64,000 bases of DNA from Eopsaltria australis (taxonomy: Eukaryota > Chordata > Aves > Passeriformes > Petroicidae): contig JAVTVJ010000343.1 of NCBI GenBank assembly GCA_034509425.1, forward strand, positions 186,001-250,000, written 5' to 3'. Position 1 is the first letter of the stretch. Each line of letters begins with the position of its first letter. The translations under genes were made by a program, and so were the position numbers. Positions 37,741 to 50,100 of the stretch are shown here, one piece after another. The notes under the pieces were generated by a model, which saw only the letters and a program-made list of their open reading frames with translations, was not told the origin of the DNA and did no database searches.

Positions 37741-37744
37741 ATCC

Positions 37745-38050
37745 AACAAGTCCAAGTATCAGGTGCTGCACACGGGTTGGTGAAATCCCAAAAATTACTG
37801 CAGACTGGGAAAAGTCACTGACACCATCCCTGCAGAAAAGGAATTCAGGGTTCCCATGGATGAAAAGCTGGACGTGAACCAACAATGCGCACTGTCAGCC
37901 CAGAAGGCCCAAATGCATCCTGGGCTGCATCAAAAGAAGACAGGACAGAAGGTTAAGAGAGGTGATTTTCCTCCTCTACTCTGCCCTCTTGAGAGCCCAC
38001 CTGGAGTGCTGCATCGAGCCTTGGAGTAACATAAGGAAGATGTGAACCTA
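37745..38050 (+). mobile_element. CR1 LINE ORF2 3' fragment, plus strand
   Basis: This matches the late ORF2 part of CR1: TCAGGTGCTGCACACGGGTT, then GCCCAGAAGGCC, CCTGGGCTGCATCAAAAGAA and CACCTGGAGTGCTGCATC. It lacks the CR1 3' end, which is found in opposite orientation immediately to its left. Confidence 0.85.
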
Positions 38051-38410
38051 TATTATAATATTACTAACTGTGTTGCTGCTCTGCAGCACAACTTGCTTCC
38101 ACAAAAGTGGAAGGTGCTGAGATTGCTTTCAGAAAATCAAGGCAGTAATTTAGTTTAACATTCCTCTTCTTGAAAAGCTTGTCAACAAATGGTATTTTAA
38201 ACCAATAATTTAATAACCAACTTCTGATTTGGGTTAAGTTTTTTGTTGTTGTTAAGAACTTTTGCAATGGCTTTGACTGACTGAACAGCCCAGCAGACGC
38301 TAAGGCAAAGGAAAAATGAAAAAAAAAATTAAAGCTGAATTTAGTGTATTTTGCATTGAAGAATTTGTGAATCAGGAAGGGAGAATGTCAGACCATAATT
38401 CCTTCTTGGA

Positions 38411-38457
38411 ATTCTTCTTTTCTTCCTTCCTTCTTTCCTTTCTGTGTTCTTTCTTCC
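38411..38457. repeat. pyrimidine-rich TTCC/TTTC tract
   Basis: About 45 nt is nearly all C and T with TTCC repeats, broken by TGTG near 38443. It is simple sequence in the opsin intron. Confidence 0.8.
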
Positions 38458-38733
38458 AGAGACAGCAAAATGTAGAATGTGTATAAGCAACACCACTAAT
38501 TATGTTGAATTCTTCAACTGACAGGTGTAAAATTTCTTTCCAGATTTCTTTCTAGGCTACTTTATTCTAAACAATATGCTACCATCTACATAGAAAATGG
38601 ACTGCACACTTTCCTGCATCTAAAGGAAAAATGTTTTCAATCAAGGAAGACTAAAAATAACATTTCGAAATATGAATGTACATATATTTGCATTTGTGCA
38701 AAAAATATACACACTACACACTTTGTATGTTAC

Positions 38734-38780
38734 TAATATATATACACATTATATATGCACACACACACACATATACATAT
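38734..38780. repeat. AT/AC alternating simple repeat
   Basis: Alternating purine-pyrimidine sequence (TATATATACACA, then a seven-unit AC run and ATATACATAT) forms a compound microsatellite. Confidence 0.85.
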
Positions 38781-41459
38781 TTTCATAATTATGTGAAAAT
38801 TTTTACACCAGAGTCATCCAAGTTTGGAGAAGTAAGTTAGGAAAAAGCAAGTTACGATGCAAGCATTACTCACTACCCTCTTTACCTCATAAATTAAATG
38901 AACCAGAACCTTTTCTACTCTAAATATCAATACTTTCTCTGAATCTGGGGTGTGAATATTTAAAAAAAAAAAAAGTATCAGGGTAATATTTTCCCTGAAA
39001 ATGGAGCTTGGCTATTCCCCTAGGTCCATTTTTGTAAGTATGAAAGCTCCCACTCACATTTAATGCTACTTTTCACCAGGCTAGAATATGTAGGTAAGAA
39101 CTCAAGCTTTGCCTTCCTCTGGATTGGTGGCTGCACTCTGTACAGTGAAATCAGATGATAAAATCTCTCAGGCATCATCAGTCTTTCAGTACCTAACCAC
39201 AATTACCCTTTCTCCTGGGAAGAGGGCAGGCTTTCCCACACTTTACTGAGGGATCCCCTCCCACTTTCCTGAAAATCTCTACTGACATAAGGCAAGGAAT
39301 CATTAAGGATATGTCAGTATGCCTTTGACATGTAGCTACTTATATTTAAATAAGCCTAACAGATGTGCTTGGATCTGCCTGTCAAATCCTATAGACCCTA
39401 AATACAAAGGGTTTTCAAAGCTCTCATCTAATTGGCATCTTTAAAATATAGGAATTATGCCAAAAAATAGCCAGAAAGTGTTTTCCTCCAGATGCTTTCC
39501 CTCAAATTGTTATACCATGGCACAGGTGTATCCAGAAAAAAGGGAAGGTAGTGGTCTTGCTCAACCTCTCGGTCAGAAACTCTGAACACACTCTGAAGAG
39601 GAGGCATCATGTTCACTGTGGGCAGCCAGACATTGCTGCACATGGAAACGAGATCTAGGAAACTGTGTGGGAGTGACTCCTCCAAGCCTGCAGCACTCGG
39701 AATCATCATGCCTTCAGGAACACAATTTGGATTTATTCGCAGAGATCCATAAACTTCATTTTTAGGAACCTTTTATAGGATATTTAAGACCTGTCATACC
39801 CAAAAGTGACAGAAGAAAAAAAAACAGTGTAAATAATGAGAAGGACTTTGAAGGTGTCAGACATAGCATAAGGCAGCTGGTGGGCAGTAATATGACAGGG
39901 AAAGACATGGACTAGAAAAACAAGTCCCAGAGTGCCCAGTCTAAAAGAACTGGCCAGAGTTTATGCATGCCCAGTACTCTGAGATATGCAAGATCCAGCA
40001 TTTATATGTTCTGACTATAGCTTTGTGATATACAGTATGACATGGGTAAAAACACATTATGACTTCTACATAATACAGAAAAGATGCCCAGTTGGGGTTC
40101 CTTGCTAGAATTTTGAACAAAACTAACAAAAACAAGATGCTTTCTTGTATAGCTCAAAACATTCTAATTTTCCAAATGCTTACAACTCAAATAGATGAGC
40201 TTGTTGAGAGACTTCCAAATTTTACCCCCTTTATCTTCTGTGATAGAAGACTGTGGATCTGTGGAAGCAATGATGCTTGAAAACTTGTAACTTCTAGATA
40301 CATATGGCTGAGGGAGGGATATAAATGCCTTTTTTTTATTTCAGCTTTACGGCAAATTATAGCCTGTAGTGGAGCCATCTAGATGTCTTCCCTGCAGAGT
40401 CAGCATCATCTAGAAAAAAGAGCAAAGGAGTACAAAAAAACAGATAGATATATGGGTCTTTTCTATTAAAATGTCTCTGAATTATAATTTTACCAGCATA
40501 CATGATTTTTCAACTCCAATTTAAACCAATTTTTTTCCTTTATCTCCTGAAGTTGGACATAATACTTTCTAACACAACAGAAACACTGAAATATGTATCC
40601 CAAAGTATAATAAACATGCCATAAAATATTCTCTAAGTGAAAACAAATGCCAAATGTGACAGAGTCAGCAAAGTTTTGGGTTAGAGCTGTTGTTATGTAG
40701 TCACAAATATGGCATTCTGAAAGTTTATATTACTTTATCAGACACACATTAAAATAAATAGCAGCTGGTGGAGACAAAAGACCGAATTTCTCTTCTTTCC
40801 TACCATTTCATTTTCATGTTGTCATAAGCTACTCTAGTACCTTACATTTCCTGTTACTGTGATGAAGTGGTTTTACTATCTTTGCAAATAAATATTAGGA
40901 ATTTCATTAATTTTAATGCCTTTAAAATCTTACAGCCAGAGGGCTGGAATGATTCTCAAGGGGTTTGGTGCTGTCTGTCATTCCCCCTTCCCCTGTATGC
41001 ACTAAATGCAGGACAAATACTCCACAATCAGCCTGAGAGTTACTGTCTAATAGAAAGATATTTCATATCTCTGAACAACCTTCTCCATTATTTCAACACA
41101 TATATCCTTACAAACATTTTAGTAACATCTGATTTAGACCTTCATTTCTAGAAATTGTTTCTCTGTGTCCTTCCATTTGCGTAAGGGTTTGCAAGCACTT
41201 TGAGTCACAACTGCTTCTCTTTAGTAGCAGCTGTTTTTACATTTGAAAACTGTCCATATATCTGTTCTCAAAATTTGTATATCTTGGTTTTACAAAACCA
41301 GAAAGACAGAACAGAGCACAACCAAGGTCAGGTGTTCTACACACCTCTGCTCACCTGTCCCTGTAAGATCTATTGTGTTTGCAAAGGTATCGTGTTCCCA
41401 AACCCACACTTTTTGTGGGACTCACTATTCAAATTAGATCCTTTAGACTGTATTGATTC

Positions 41460-41640
41460 CCAGCCTGTGTTTATTCATCTTGTATGATTTCTCACTGTAC
41501 AAAACCCTACACTTGCATTGACCAATCCTGATGCTCACTGAGTTTTAATTATAGATCAATATCATTAATGAAAATGCTGAAAGCACTTGACAGACCTCCA
41601 TGAAATGGACACCCTCAAGGGAGTCCTCTAGGACAGCTTT
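41460..41640 (-). mobile_element. ancient LINE (CR1/L3-type) remnant, minus strand
   Basis: The plus strand here reads like the reverse complement of an old amniote CR1/L3 element: GAGTTTTAATTATAGATCAA, then ATCATTAATGAAAATGCTGA and a GACAGACCTCCATGAAATGG stretch that parallels the ORF2 region of avian CR1. Divergence is high and the borders are uncertain. Weak similarity may continue to about 41.9 kb. Confidence 0.5.
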
Positions 41641-42873
41641 TCCCAGGTTGCTAAGGGCATGTCACGTGCCAAGAATTTGAGTTGTATCACTACTACAGTT
41701 TCCCTTTTATCCAGGAAAGGTTACCAGACCAGGTTACCTGTCAAAATATGATTACAGTTATTTCTGGCCAACTCTTGAGCAGCTTATGTTGGCAGTTCTA
41801 ATTCAGAATATTCAACTACAAAGAATCCATCTGAGAAGTGGGGATCTACTGAGTCTTGCTGACTTTGCAACAAGCCACCAACAGTCCTCACTGAAATGAA
41901 GTTCACCAAGCTTGCTTGAAGGCAGGTCAGTGATTTTTATAGAGTCACCATCATCACTTAGGGAAGAAGTGGCAGTTTTATAGCACTAATAGCCCAGCTG
42001 GCATCCTGCTGGCATTTCTAGGAGAAAGCCAGGCATTTGTAAAAGTGATGAGCTGTGTTAACTTCACCAGACTTAGATAAATCCTTGTCATTTCTCTACA
42101 AAAAGAGCACAATACAGATAGTGCTGACACACAATTGTAAAGTATACTGATGCTGAATTATACTGTTGATAAGGAAGAGAAACAGATTACACATTAAAAA
42201 TAAAATGTGCAACCTTGCAAAACTTGCTTAGTTGGCAAGCTCCATTTCATTTTTATATGTGAACTGTAATCATACATAAAGTAAAACACATCTTCCTGAT
42301 AGGCATACTTATTTTGAAAGAAAACAGTGAAAAACACCAGTAGCCCATCAGGTTATATCGGCTTTGATACTACTAATTCTTTTGAATCCTGACAGCTCTG
42401 AGCCTGTAAGAGTATTATTATAGCAAAGAAACAATTTCAGTAAGAAAAAGACCAAAATAACGTCTAAGAAAATGACTGGGAAGATAGCTGGGTTTGGAAC
42501 TTTACTTCTAAATAATATTGGCTTTCCCTGAAATTTGTTTCTCATTTGCTGAAGGGGAGTACTATAGCAAGCACAGTACTATATTGTGGTTCCCCTGCTG
42601 CTGTACAAAAGGTAGCACTTTTATAAATTACTTCTTCAGGTAGCACAGATTTCTGGGTTATTGGGGAACACAATGAATAACACAGTACTGATGACAACTG
42701 AAAACAATCAATACAGACTCCAAATTTTGCATCCAAGCAGAAAAATCACTATCACTCCGTAATGGTTCATTTGAGCTACTTGCCATGTATTCTCACATAC
42801 TCTGAGGGGACAGACAAAGGTGCAGTAGAAGAATGTTATGAATTAAAACTACATGATGGCTACTATTCTTCAG

Positions 42874-42904
42874 TATATATATATATATATATTTTTTTTT
42901 TTTT
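42874..42904. repeat. (TA)n microsatellite plus poly-T
   Basis: Nine TA units at 42874-42891 run directly into 13 T at 42892-42904. Confidence 0.9.
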
Positions 42905-43180
42905 ACTGGTGGTGGTGATTGGAATCCTGAAAGAATAAAGGGGCAGTTGAAGAGATGGCAAACTGGTCTTCTGCCAGTGAGACCACTGACTGTGTCCAAG
43001 AAGGCATCAGTTCATAGAGCTGCAGGTTTTGTTCAGGACCAATCTAAGACTGATCTGATACAGGGGCTCCATAAGAATGGTTCAGGCAGCAAACATGATC
43101 AGGTACCTATACCTTAATGTGTGCTTTAGTTTAGATGAAAACAACTGTTATCAGAAAGCTTCTTGTTGACTGAGACTGAC

Positions 43181-43298
43181 AGGAATGAGAAGAAGAGAAA
43201 AGGACAGCAGAGGATGGAAGAGGAGGGGAAAATGTTGGGGGGAGAGGGAGAGGGGAGCAAAGGAAAGGAAAAGGGCAAGGGAAGGGGAAGGAAGGAAT
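43181..43298. repeat. 118-nt purine-rich (GA) tract
   Basis: The plus strand is about 90% A or G over nearly 120 bases, with blocks such as GGGGGGAGAGGGAGAGGGGAG and GGAAGGGGAAGGAAGGAA. Only scattered C and T interrupt it. Such polypurine tracts can form triplex (H-DNA) structures and are length-unstable. A chance 74-codon frame on the minus strand is low-complexity Ser/Leu/Pro. Confidence 0.85.
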
Positions 43299-43559
43299 TG
43301 ATGTGATACAGTCAGCTCTTGCTCTTGTGGAGCTGTACTTGGAAATTCAAAGCTGATGTCCTGCTTCTGAAACACTATCTATAAACACAGGGCTCTCAGT
43401 GATATTCTACATGGGCCAGGATGCTTTCCAGCTTGGACCACATTATAATCCTGGAATCTGGGATTTCACCTTGAGTGTCTGAAATGTAGTAGCATACTTG
43501 AAAGACTGTAATGTTTGGATGTTGGTTTCTGAGGATATTTCTCTCTCTTTTAATCTCTC

Positions 43560-43830
43560 CTTGAACACTACTTCTATAGCTCTGATAGCACTTGTTACTC
43601 TTTTTGGAACTTCCCTGTTTTTCTTATATTCTTTTCAAATAGATGACCAGAACTCCTTGCAATATTCAAGTTTATACAACAGTATAACAACACTGGGGAT
43701 GTTTCTTTCAATCCCTTTCGTAGCAAATTCTAACATCTTATTTGTTTTGATTTTCCTGAACAGAGAACTGAATTTTTCATTAATTTACTCAAACCAATTC
43801 TGCCACCTCTTCGAAGGGTGATAACCAAGA
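43560..43830 (-). mobile_element. ancient LINE (L3/CR1-type) remnant, minus strand
   Basis: The plus strand contains ATGACCAGAACTCCTTGCAA, then ATTCAAG, ACAGTATAACA and AACATCTTATTTGTTTTGAT in the order seen in the reverse complement of old amniote L3/CR1 elements. The 107-codon frame across it is a by-product. Divergence is high and the borders are approximate. Confidence 0.55.
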
Positions 43831-44767
43831 GCCCTTCATCATACATGCATATAAGTTATGTATTATAGAGTTACTTTGCACAAATAACTGCACCTCAGGC
43901 ACTGTTATCACCTGGTATTGCACACCTCACCCTTGATCTGTGCCATTGCTGACAAAGCTACTCTCACACCTTGCTCCCAGCTTTCCCGCTTCAGGCAATT
44001 GATGCTGGCCATTGTCCCTTGCTTTCCTAATCAACTGCACTTGCTTCCCAGTTGATGGTCTCCATGGACATCTACTGTAAGTCTACTAAGGGGGGCAGTA
44101 GCTACTGAGGATGTCGCACACTAAGGATGGACATTCTGCACATGGCAAGTGGTCAGATCTGTGTTTCACTCTCTCAATCTGCAAATTAATACTACTTCCG
44201 ATTGTACAGCATGCCCTTTATTTTGCAAGGAAGAGATTGGCATTATACCAATATTTTTTTGCAACCTAATTTTGTTCTGGATATGCTGCTTTTTTTTTTG
44301 ACAATTACAGCCAGCAAAAATCAACACAGAATTTTTAATAATTCTTTAGAATTCCTTGTAATTCTAATTTCAATAGGGTCAATCTGGGACAATTAGTGTC
44401 CAGATATAAACTATTCTAGCAAGGGTTCACTAACAAGTCCAGCCCTCTTCAAGTCAGTATTTGTTAAATACAGATACTGCAAATTCAGCTCACTTGTGAG
44501 AAACACTTTCATTTCTGAGTTTTGGGACAGAAGAATTCTTTACAGTGCAGTGAGTAAGTAGGGATAGATACAGTCACAGCCAGTATGAAACCTGTCCAGT
44601 GTGAGTATTATAACCTCAGAGATGGTGTAGTCATATAAAATTCCACCATTCTTCTGGAAAGGCTGAAACTAATCGAGCAATACCTGTCCCTCCCTAAGGA
44701 AAGGTCAGAGTAAAAAGAAGAATGAGTTAACAAGACGATTCGGCAGCTTGGAATTGTATTTCTTTTA

Positions 44768-45168
44768 ACTTGACATTTAGACTGAATTAACATCCTGAAC
44801 TTACCCAGTAAGCAATGGAGACCAAAGCAAATCCATTTAATTATATATTGAGAAAATCTGAAATGTTCCAGGCTGACGTGACTAAGTGCTTACTGAGCCT
44901 TGACCATCCTGGAGCACAGAAGCATGAGCAGGACAGAAGAGCATTTACGCTGATGAATAGAGAAAGAAAACATGCAAAAAGAAAATTCTCCAGGAGTAGC
45001 ATGCAATTAACAAAAGGCCAAGGCCAGACTATCAACCACAGTAACAAGTTTTCTTCAGAAAGATTAAAGATTGATGAAGAAAGGCCAGGTTGGAGCAATG
45101 TGAAAGTCAGTTCTTCCAACTTGACATTTAAACTGAATAAATATCTTGAAGTTATGCAGGGAGTGAGA
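44768..45168. repeat. pair of imperfect direct repeats 351 nt apart
   Basis: About 45 nt beginning ACTTGACATTTAGACTGAAT at 44768 recurs as ACTTGACATTTAAACTGAAT at 45119. About 34 of the first 41 positions match. The copies bracket or overlap the 150-codon ORF at 44815-45267. The origin of the duplication is not clear. Confidence 0.6.
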
Positions 45169-45267
45169 GAGAGAAAAGTATCAGGTAAGGCCTTTAAGGA
45201 CTTTCATCGAGGTCTTGCAAGCCATAACAATAGAGAAAGACATATTCAAGGTGAATTTGTTAAATGA
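44815..45267 (+). other. 150-codon ORF of unknown status
   Basis: This frame lies in the opsin intron, antisense to the gene, and starts with ATG. The predicted protein is hydrophilic and rich in Lys, Arg, Ser and Asn (for example NRERKHAKRKFSRSS), with no signal peptide, membrane segment or family that I recognise. A 150-codon ORF is near the longest expected by chance in 64 kb of such sequence. I list it only because it overlaps the local direct repeat pair. It is probably not a gene. Confidence 0.12.
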
Positions 45268-46832
45268 ACTTTACCAGACATAGGTGTTTTTAAATGCCCA
45301 GCTCCATGTTGAGGGCGTCAGAGCACAGCAGAGTGCTGCTGGTATTTAACCAGGGATAGATGCAACTGGGAACTAGCAGCAATATTCATTCTATTTTCTG
45401 GGCAAGGCAGTAGCTTGTATGCAGTGTTTATAGACATATAACCAACCTTTTAAGTACGTTCAACGGGACTGCCAATGGGAATACAAAAAAGTATACTTCA
45501 GTGTGCACCAGGTAGGAAAAGTTCCATTATTTGAGTGTTTGCTTGATTTTTGTTTGTCTGGTTGTTTTTAATTTAGGCTCAGAATATTTATTAATTTCTT
45601 CCTTTTTAATTTCTGTGCAGGTTGGTTTTATTCAAACTTTGTTTATATTTAGTCTTTAATAGGCCAGCTATAAATAGCAAGATCTCAAGTAAATTGAAAT
45701 CTATCTTTACAAGTTTGGAGCAGTTTCAATCGAAGTGTTATATTACCAGATAAAATTAATATTACAGCCTTCTGAAACTGCAATATTGTGCCTCTTCTGC
45801 CATGTAAGTGACCAGAAACAAAACAAATATTGCTGAGATTCCCTTAGAAAACACCTTACATGCTTTTTATTACCTGAGAAGCTGTTTGGCTGACAGGGCT
45901 TCCATTTAAATTCAGATTACCATTCTTAAGTACAGGAGAAGGTCTGGAATATACCCTAAGGCAACCCTAGCACATACTCACCTGTGATTAATTTAGCTAC
46001 TTAACAGATGTCAGCTGTACTACTAAAAGTCAAATAAACACCCATTCACTGTAAGCCCAGGAGACTCCACCTCAAGCCAGAGATCGTTGTTTGTTGTTTT
46101 AAGATGCATTTGATGTAGACACTTTAAACGAAGAACCTTGGAAAAGAAAGATCCTTAATGAATAGGGAAGTGAAATCTCAGGACCTTAAACATTATAAAT
46201 TAAGAGTGAATGTTCATTCTTTTTAGTTTTATACCTTGAAATAACAAAGGAAGAATGAATTAAGACAGCAATGAACTGACAATGAAAACTGTATGAAATA
46301 GAAAAGTTGGAGAATCAACAGACTAAAAATAACTTGAGAAGTAGAGTAATACACTTTATGCATACTTCTCTGAAGGAAACACTGGCTACTTAAGACCTTA
46401 TTATTTTCTTTCCTATCCTTTACCTGTGCACAGGGATATTTATTTACTTCATAAGGATTCCTGAGCTTTTTAATATGAAGACCTCTATAACTAAGGAGCT
46501 GAAGAGTTCATCTAACAACTGAATTACTAATAAAGTGAAATTCAAATGAAACATCTGCCTAAGAAGAAATGTAAAAATGTCTACATGATGTTATAGACGG
46601 GTATAATTTCTCCTGGGAAGGTTTGGACAAGTGCTCCTTCAGTAATGGAGGCTCCCCATAAAGCAAGTGTGAGGTGCAAACTGGGAAGTGCCTGAACAGT
46701 ATCTCTTTTCTTCCAGCAGGAGCAGAAGTTTTGAAAAGCTATATGTTATAACTTAATTTTAAAAAGCCTCAGAAACCTCTACTCTACATAGTTCACAAGG
46801 ATGGGTCTCTCTATGCTGGAAGCTGTTCCCAT

Positions 46833-47179
46833 TAGGGTGCAGAGATCTTATAGCACCTTCCAGTAACTAAAGGTGACCCACCAACAAGAAAGCTTGAAAG
46901 GGACTTTTTACGTGGTCACATAGTGATAAGAACAAGGGGAATGCCTCCAAGCTGAAAGAGGGCAGGTTTAGATTGGATATTAGGAAAAAAATTATTTACT
47001 GCGAGAGTGGTGAGACATTGGAACAGGCTGCCAAGAGAAGCTGTGTCCTGGAACACACATTCAAAGACACACTGGATGGGGCACTGAGCAACCTGGTCTA
47101 GTGGAAGACCCAAGGCAAGGGTGTTGGAACTAGATGGTGTTTAGTGTCTCTTCCATCCCAAACCCTTCCATGATTCCAG
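46833..47179 (+). mobile_element. CR1 LINE 3' fragment, plus strand
   Basis: About 350 bp of CR1 3' sequence: GGTTTAGATTGGATATTAGG, ATTGGAACAGGCTGCC, ACTGGATGGGGCACTGAGCA, ACCTGGTCTAGTGGAAG and GGAACTAGATGGTG, ending in a CCATGATTCCAGG-type tail. It is 5'-truncated and diverged. Confidence 0.92.
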
Positions 47180-50100
47180 GACTGTGACTGAAGGCTTTGC
47201 TATATACATTATGGTTTACATGCTGTGCACCAAGGCCCCCTGCTTTGACTTCCCTCCTGGACAGCACTGGCTGGGGACTGGCCTCTCACACAATGGCACA
47301 CTTAATGTCTTGTCAAGTGCATGGTGATCACCGGGGGGGAAGCCTTTGGGCTTTGCACATTTCTTCTTTTCATCGCACAGCAGCATCCCTCTTGCAGACA
47401 GACATTCAGAAGTGTTTCTCTAGGGGACAATGTCACATTGCTGCTACATGTAGGACAATTAATCTTCCTCCAAGTCTTCTGTCAGGGAGTTTGCCTGAGG
47501 TCACAAGTTAGTCTCTGAAGTGGAGTTAAACTACAGAAGAGTAAGTAAGTGTAGCAAGGTTCTTCCATGCTGAAATGCAAGTACAAACCCCCACATATTA
47601 TAGCCTGCAAAACACCCTTCTGTACACTTAAAGTGGTGAGCAAACAAACAAACAAAAAAAAACTTACGTTTTTTCTTATCAGAAAAAATCTTTACTAAAT
47701 CATACCCTGAACTGAGATGTTAGGAGTGCTTGGTATTGATGTACACCATTTGCTGGAAACTGAAAGACTGATGAAACCACAGGCTATTTTTTATGGACAT
47801 AATGCATCCAGAGACTAATGCATCAGGTCTTAAATTTCTATTAGCTTGTTATTAAAGATTATGACAGACATATTTTCTCCCTAGTTTATCTAAAGTATGA
47901 AAAGTGGCACTCAATGAATTCCTATTTTCTGACCAGCCATTAATTTGATTTACAATGAATTTGTACAGTGCCTGATTTACACTAAAGTTTTATCATTGCT
48001 TCTCTGCAAAATGCAAATAATTAACTAATGATTTATATTTCTGCAAGCACAGGGGAAAGAAGATCATAATCTTTTCTCATGTCTGTTTCCCTTCCAGCAT
48101 GACCAGACCTCAAAGACGAATCTGATGACATGCTTCAAGATTCAGTTGGCACTTTTTAATCAGAAATACTGAGAACAACTCTGAGTGAGTACATCTGTCA
48201 CTCGTGAGGTGGGTGTGTCTGTGCAAGCACAGCTGTTGAAGTCCTTAAAGACTTTGGAAGGTGTTTTATGTTGGACTGACTCACCATACCTTTACTCTCC
48301 TAAAAGCTGATATGGTGAACTTATAAGCCTTGCAGCAATACATGAAGAAAAAAATTGTGAGCTTTCTCCTTTATTTCTCAGTATTTGACATTTTTCTCCA
48401 CTGTTACAGAAAACACTGAATTTTATTCCTTTGAGATAGAATCCTTTAATAAAAGCTGGTATAAACGTAGTGAACTAAACTGAAATATTTTTGCAGTTGA
48501 AAGCAGAAAACCCCAAGAATCAATACTCTATTTACAGTGTTTTCATGATAGCTAACTAATAATCACTTCAACTCCTGGGAAAACCCTAATAGTTATGAAA
48601 GAGTACAAGACTAAGTAAACTCTTTAAAAATTAAGCATACTAGTAAATCTTCCTCCTAGCTAATGAAAGCAACTTTTTATTCAAACAGGTTTCCCATTAA
48701 AATAAAATTTTTAAAAAATCAGCTAACAGGAATAATCAGCACTTGCTCCACTGAAATATTCTTGAACAAAAATGTAAGGATAGAACTGTCTGAAACATGA
48801 AATAATGGCATCTGAAAATTACTGTTTATAAAAGTATGAATGTCACAAGTTAGTATCAGAATGCTACAGATTTTGCTTGAGAAGTTATGCTGTGTTTGTA
48901 CTTTATATTATGACCTGGCATTAAATAACAATGGCATAATGGCATAATAATTAACTATCATAGCATTTTTCTGAAAAGAATTGAAAACAGGTGCCATTAA
49001 GAAAATAGTAATTACTGATACACCATATCCTCTTTTCAAGGTCAAACTATTTCCTCATTTTGTTATAGTATGATTCTTTTAATGCTACTCATCTTATGCA
49101 CCAGCAGCTGATAAAAGTTGCTGGTTTCGAGAATAATCTCCTTGATGTGATTTTCTTTCTCTACTGAGTACAGAGGGAACATTGAGAAAAAAATATTAGG
49201 CTAGATGTATTCTTAAAATGCCTTGAATTCTCACAGGTAATTTCTCAAAACCACGTGCTTTCCTTCAATACAATAGGAACAGTAGCATTAGCATTGCAAA
49301 GCCTTGGAAAATCAGTGTATATTCACAGCATCTTCAAACCATCAAAGGAAAAAATGTATGGAAATCTCTTCCCTGAAAGAAGGAAGGAGGAGATCTATCT
49401 ATGCAGAGAATGGTGGGAGGGTATAGGAGAAAAGAAGCAATGGGACTCATGGGCTATGAAGATGAAAATGGTTAGAGAAATTATCAGAAAATTTTTAAGC
49501 GGAAGGAGTTGATATGCAAGGATTTCTTATGTATGTAATACCATCCACAGATTGCAATCTGAGTCTAAATAAATTACATATTCAACAGAATTTATTAACT
49601 TACTAGAAATAGTGAGATATGACTTTTTGTCTTTTTTTTTCAAAGTATTCCATGGCATTTTTATTCCAAATATCACCTGAACTACAGAATTCTGATAATT
49701 ACCATGTTAGAAGCCAAGAAGACTTGGAAATAATCAGAACTTCAAAGAAGTGATCACTGATCACAGATACATTCTATATGCAGTCTCATGTCTTTCAGTG
49801 CTCCTCTGTTTTGAAACAACAAAAAGCAGTCAGCTTTTCTACTGGAGATATGATCTAGAAATTCTGAAAAAAATACAGCATTACTCAGGAATGTTAATTG
49901 ATCTCAGAATTTAAAGCCCATTCTTATAGCAAATACCATAGAATCAAACAATGGAAAAAACATGGTCTGAGTGTCCGTTATCACAAAATGTTCCTGTTAT
50001 CACAGAATCCAGAAAGTGGTCTGTTGCCAGCTTTGTGCTCTGGCTGTGTAGTGGCTTGCACATGAAGAATTTGGCAAGGGTCAAACAATTGCCCAGTAAG

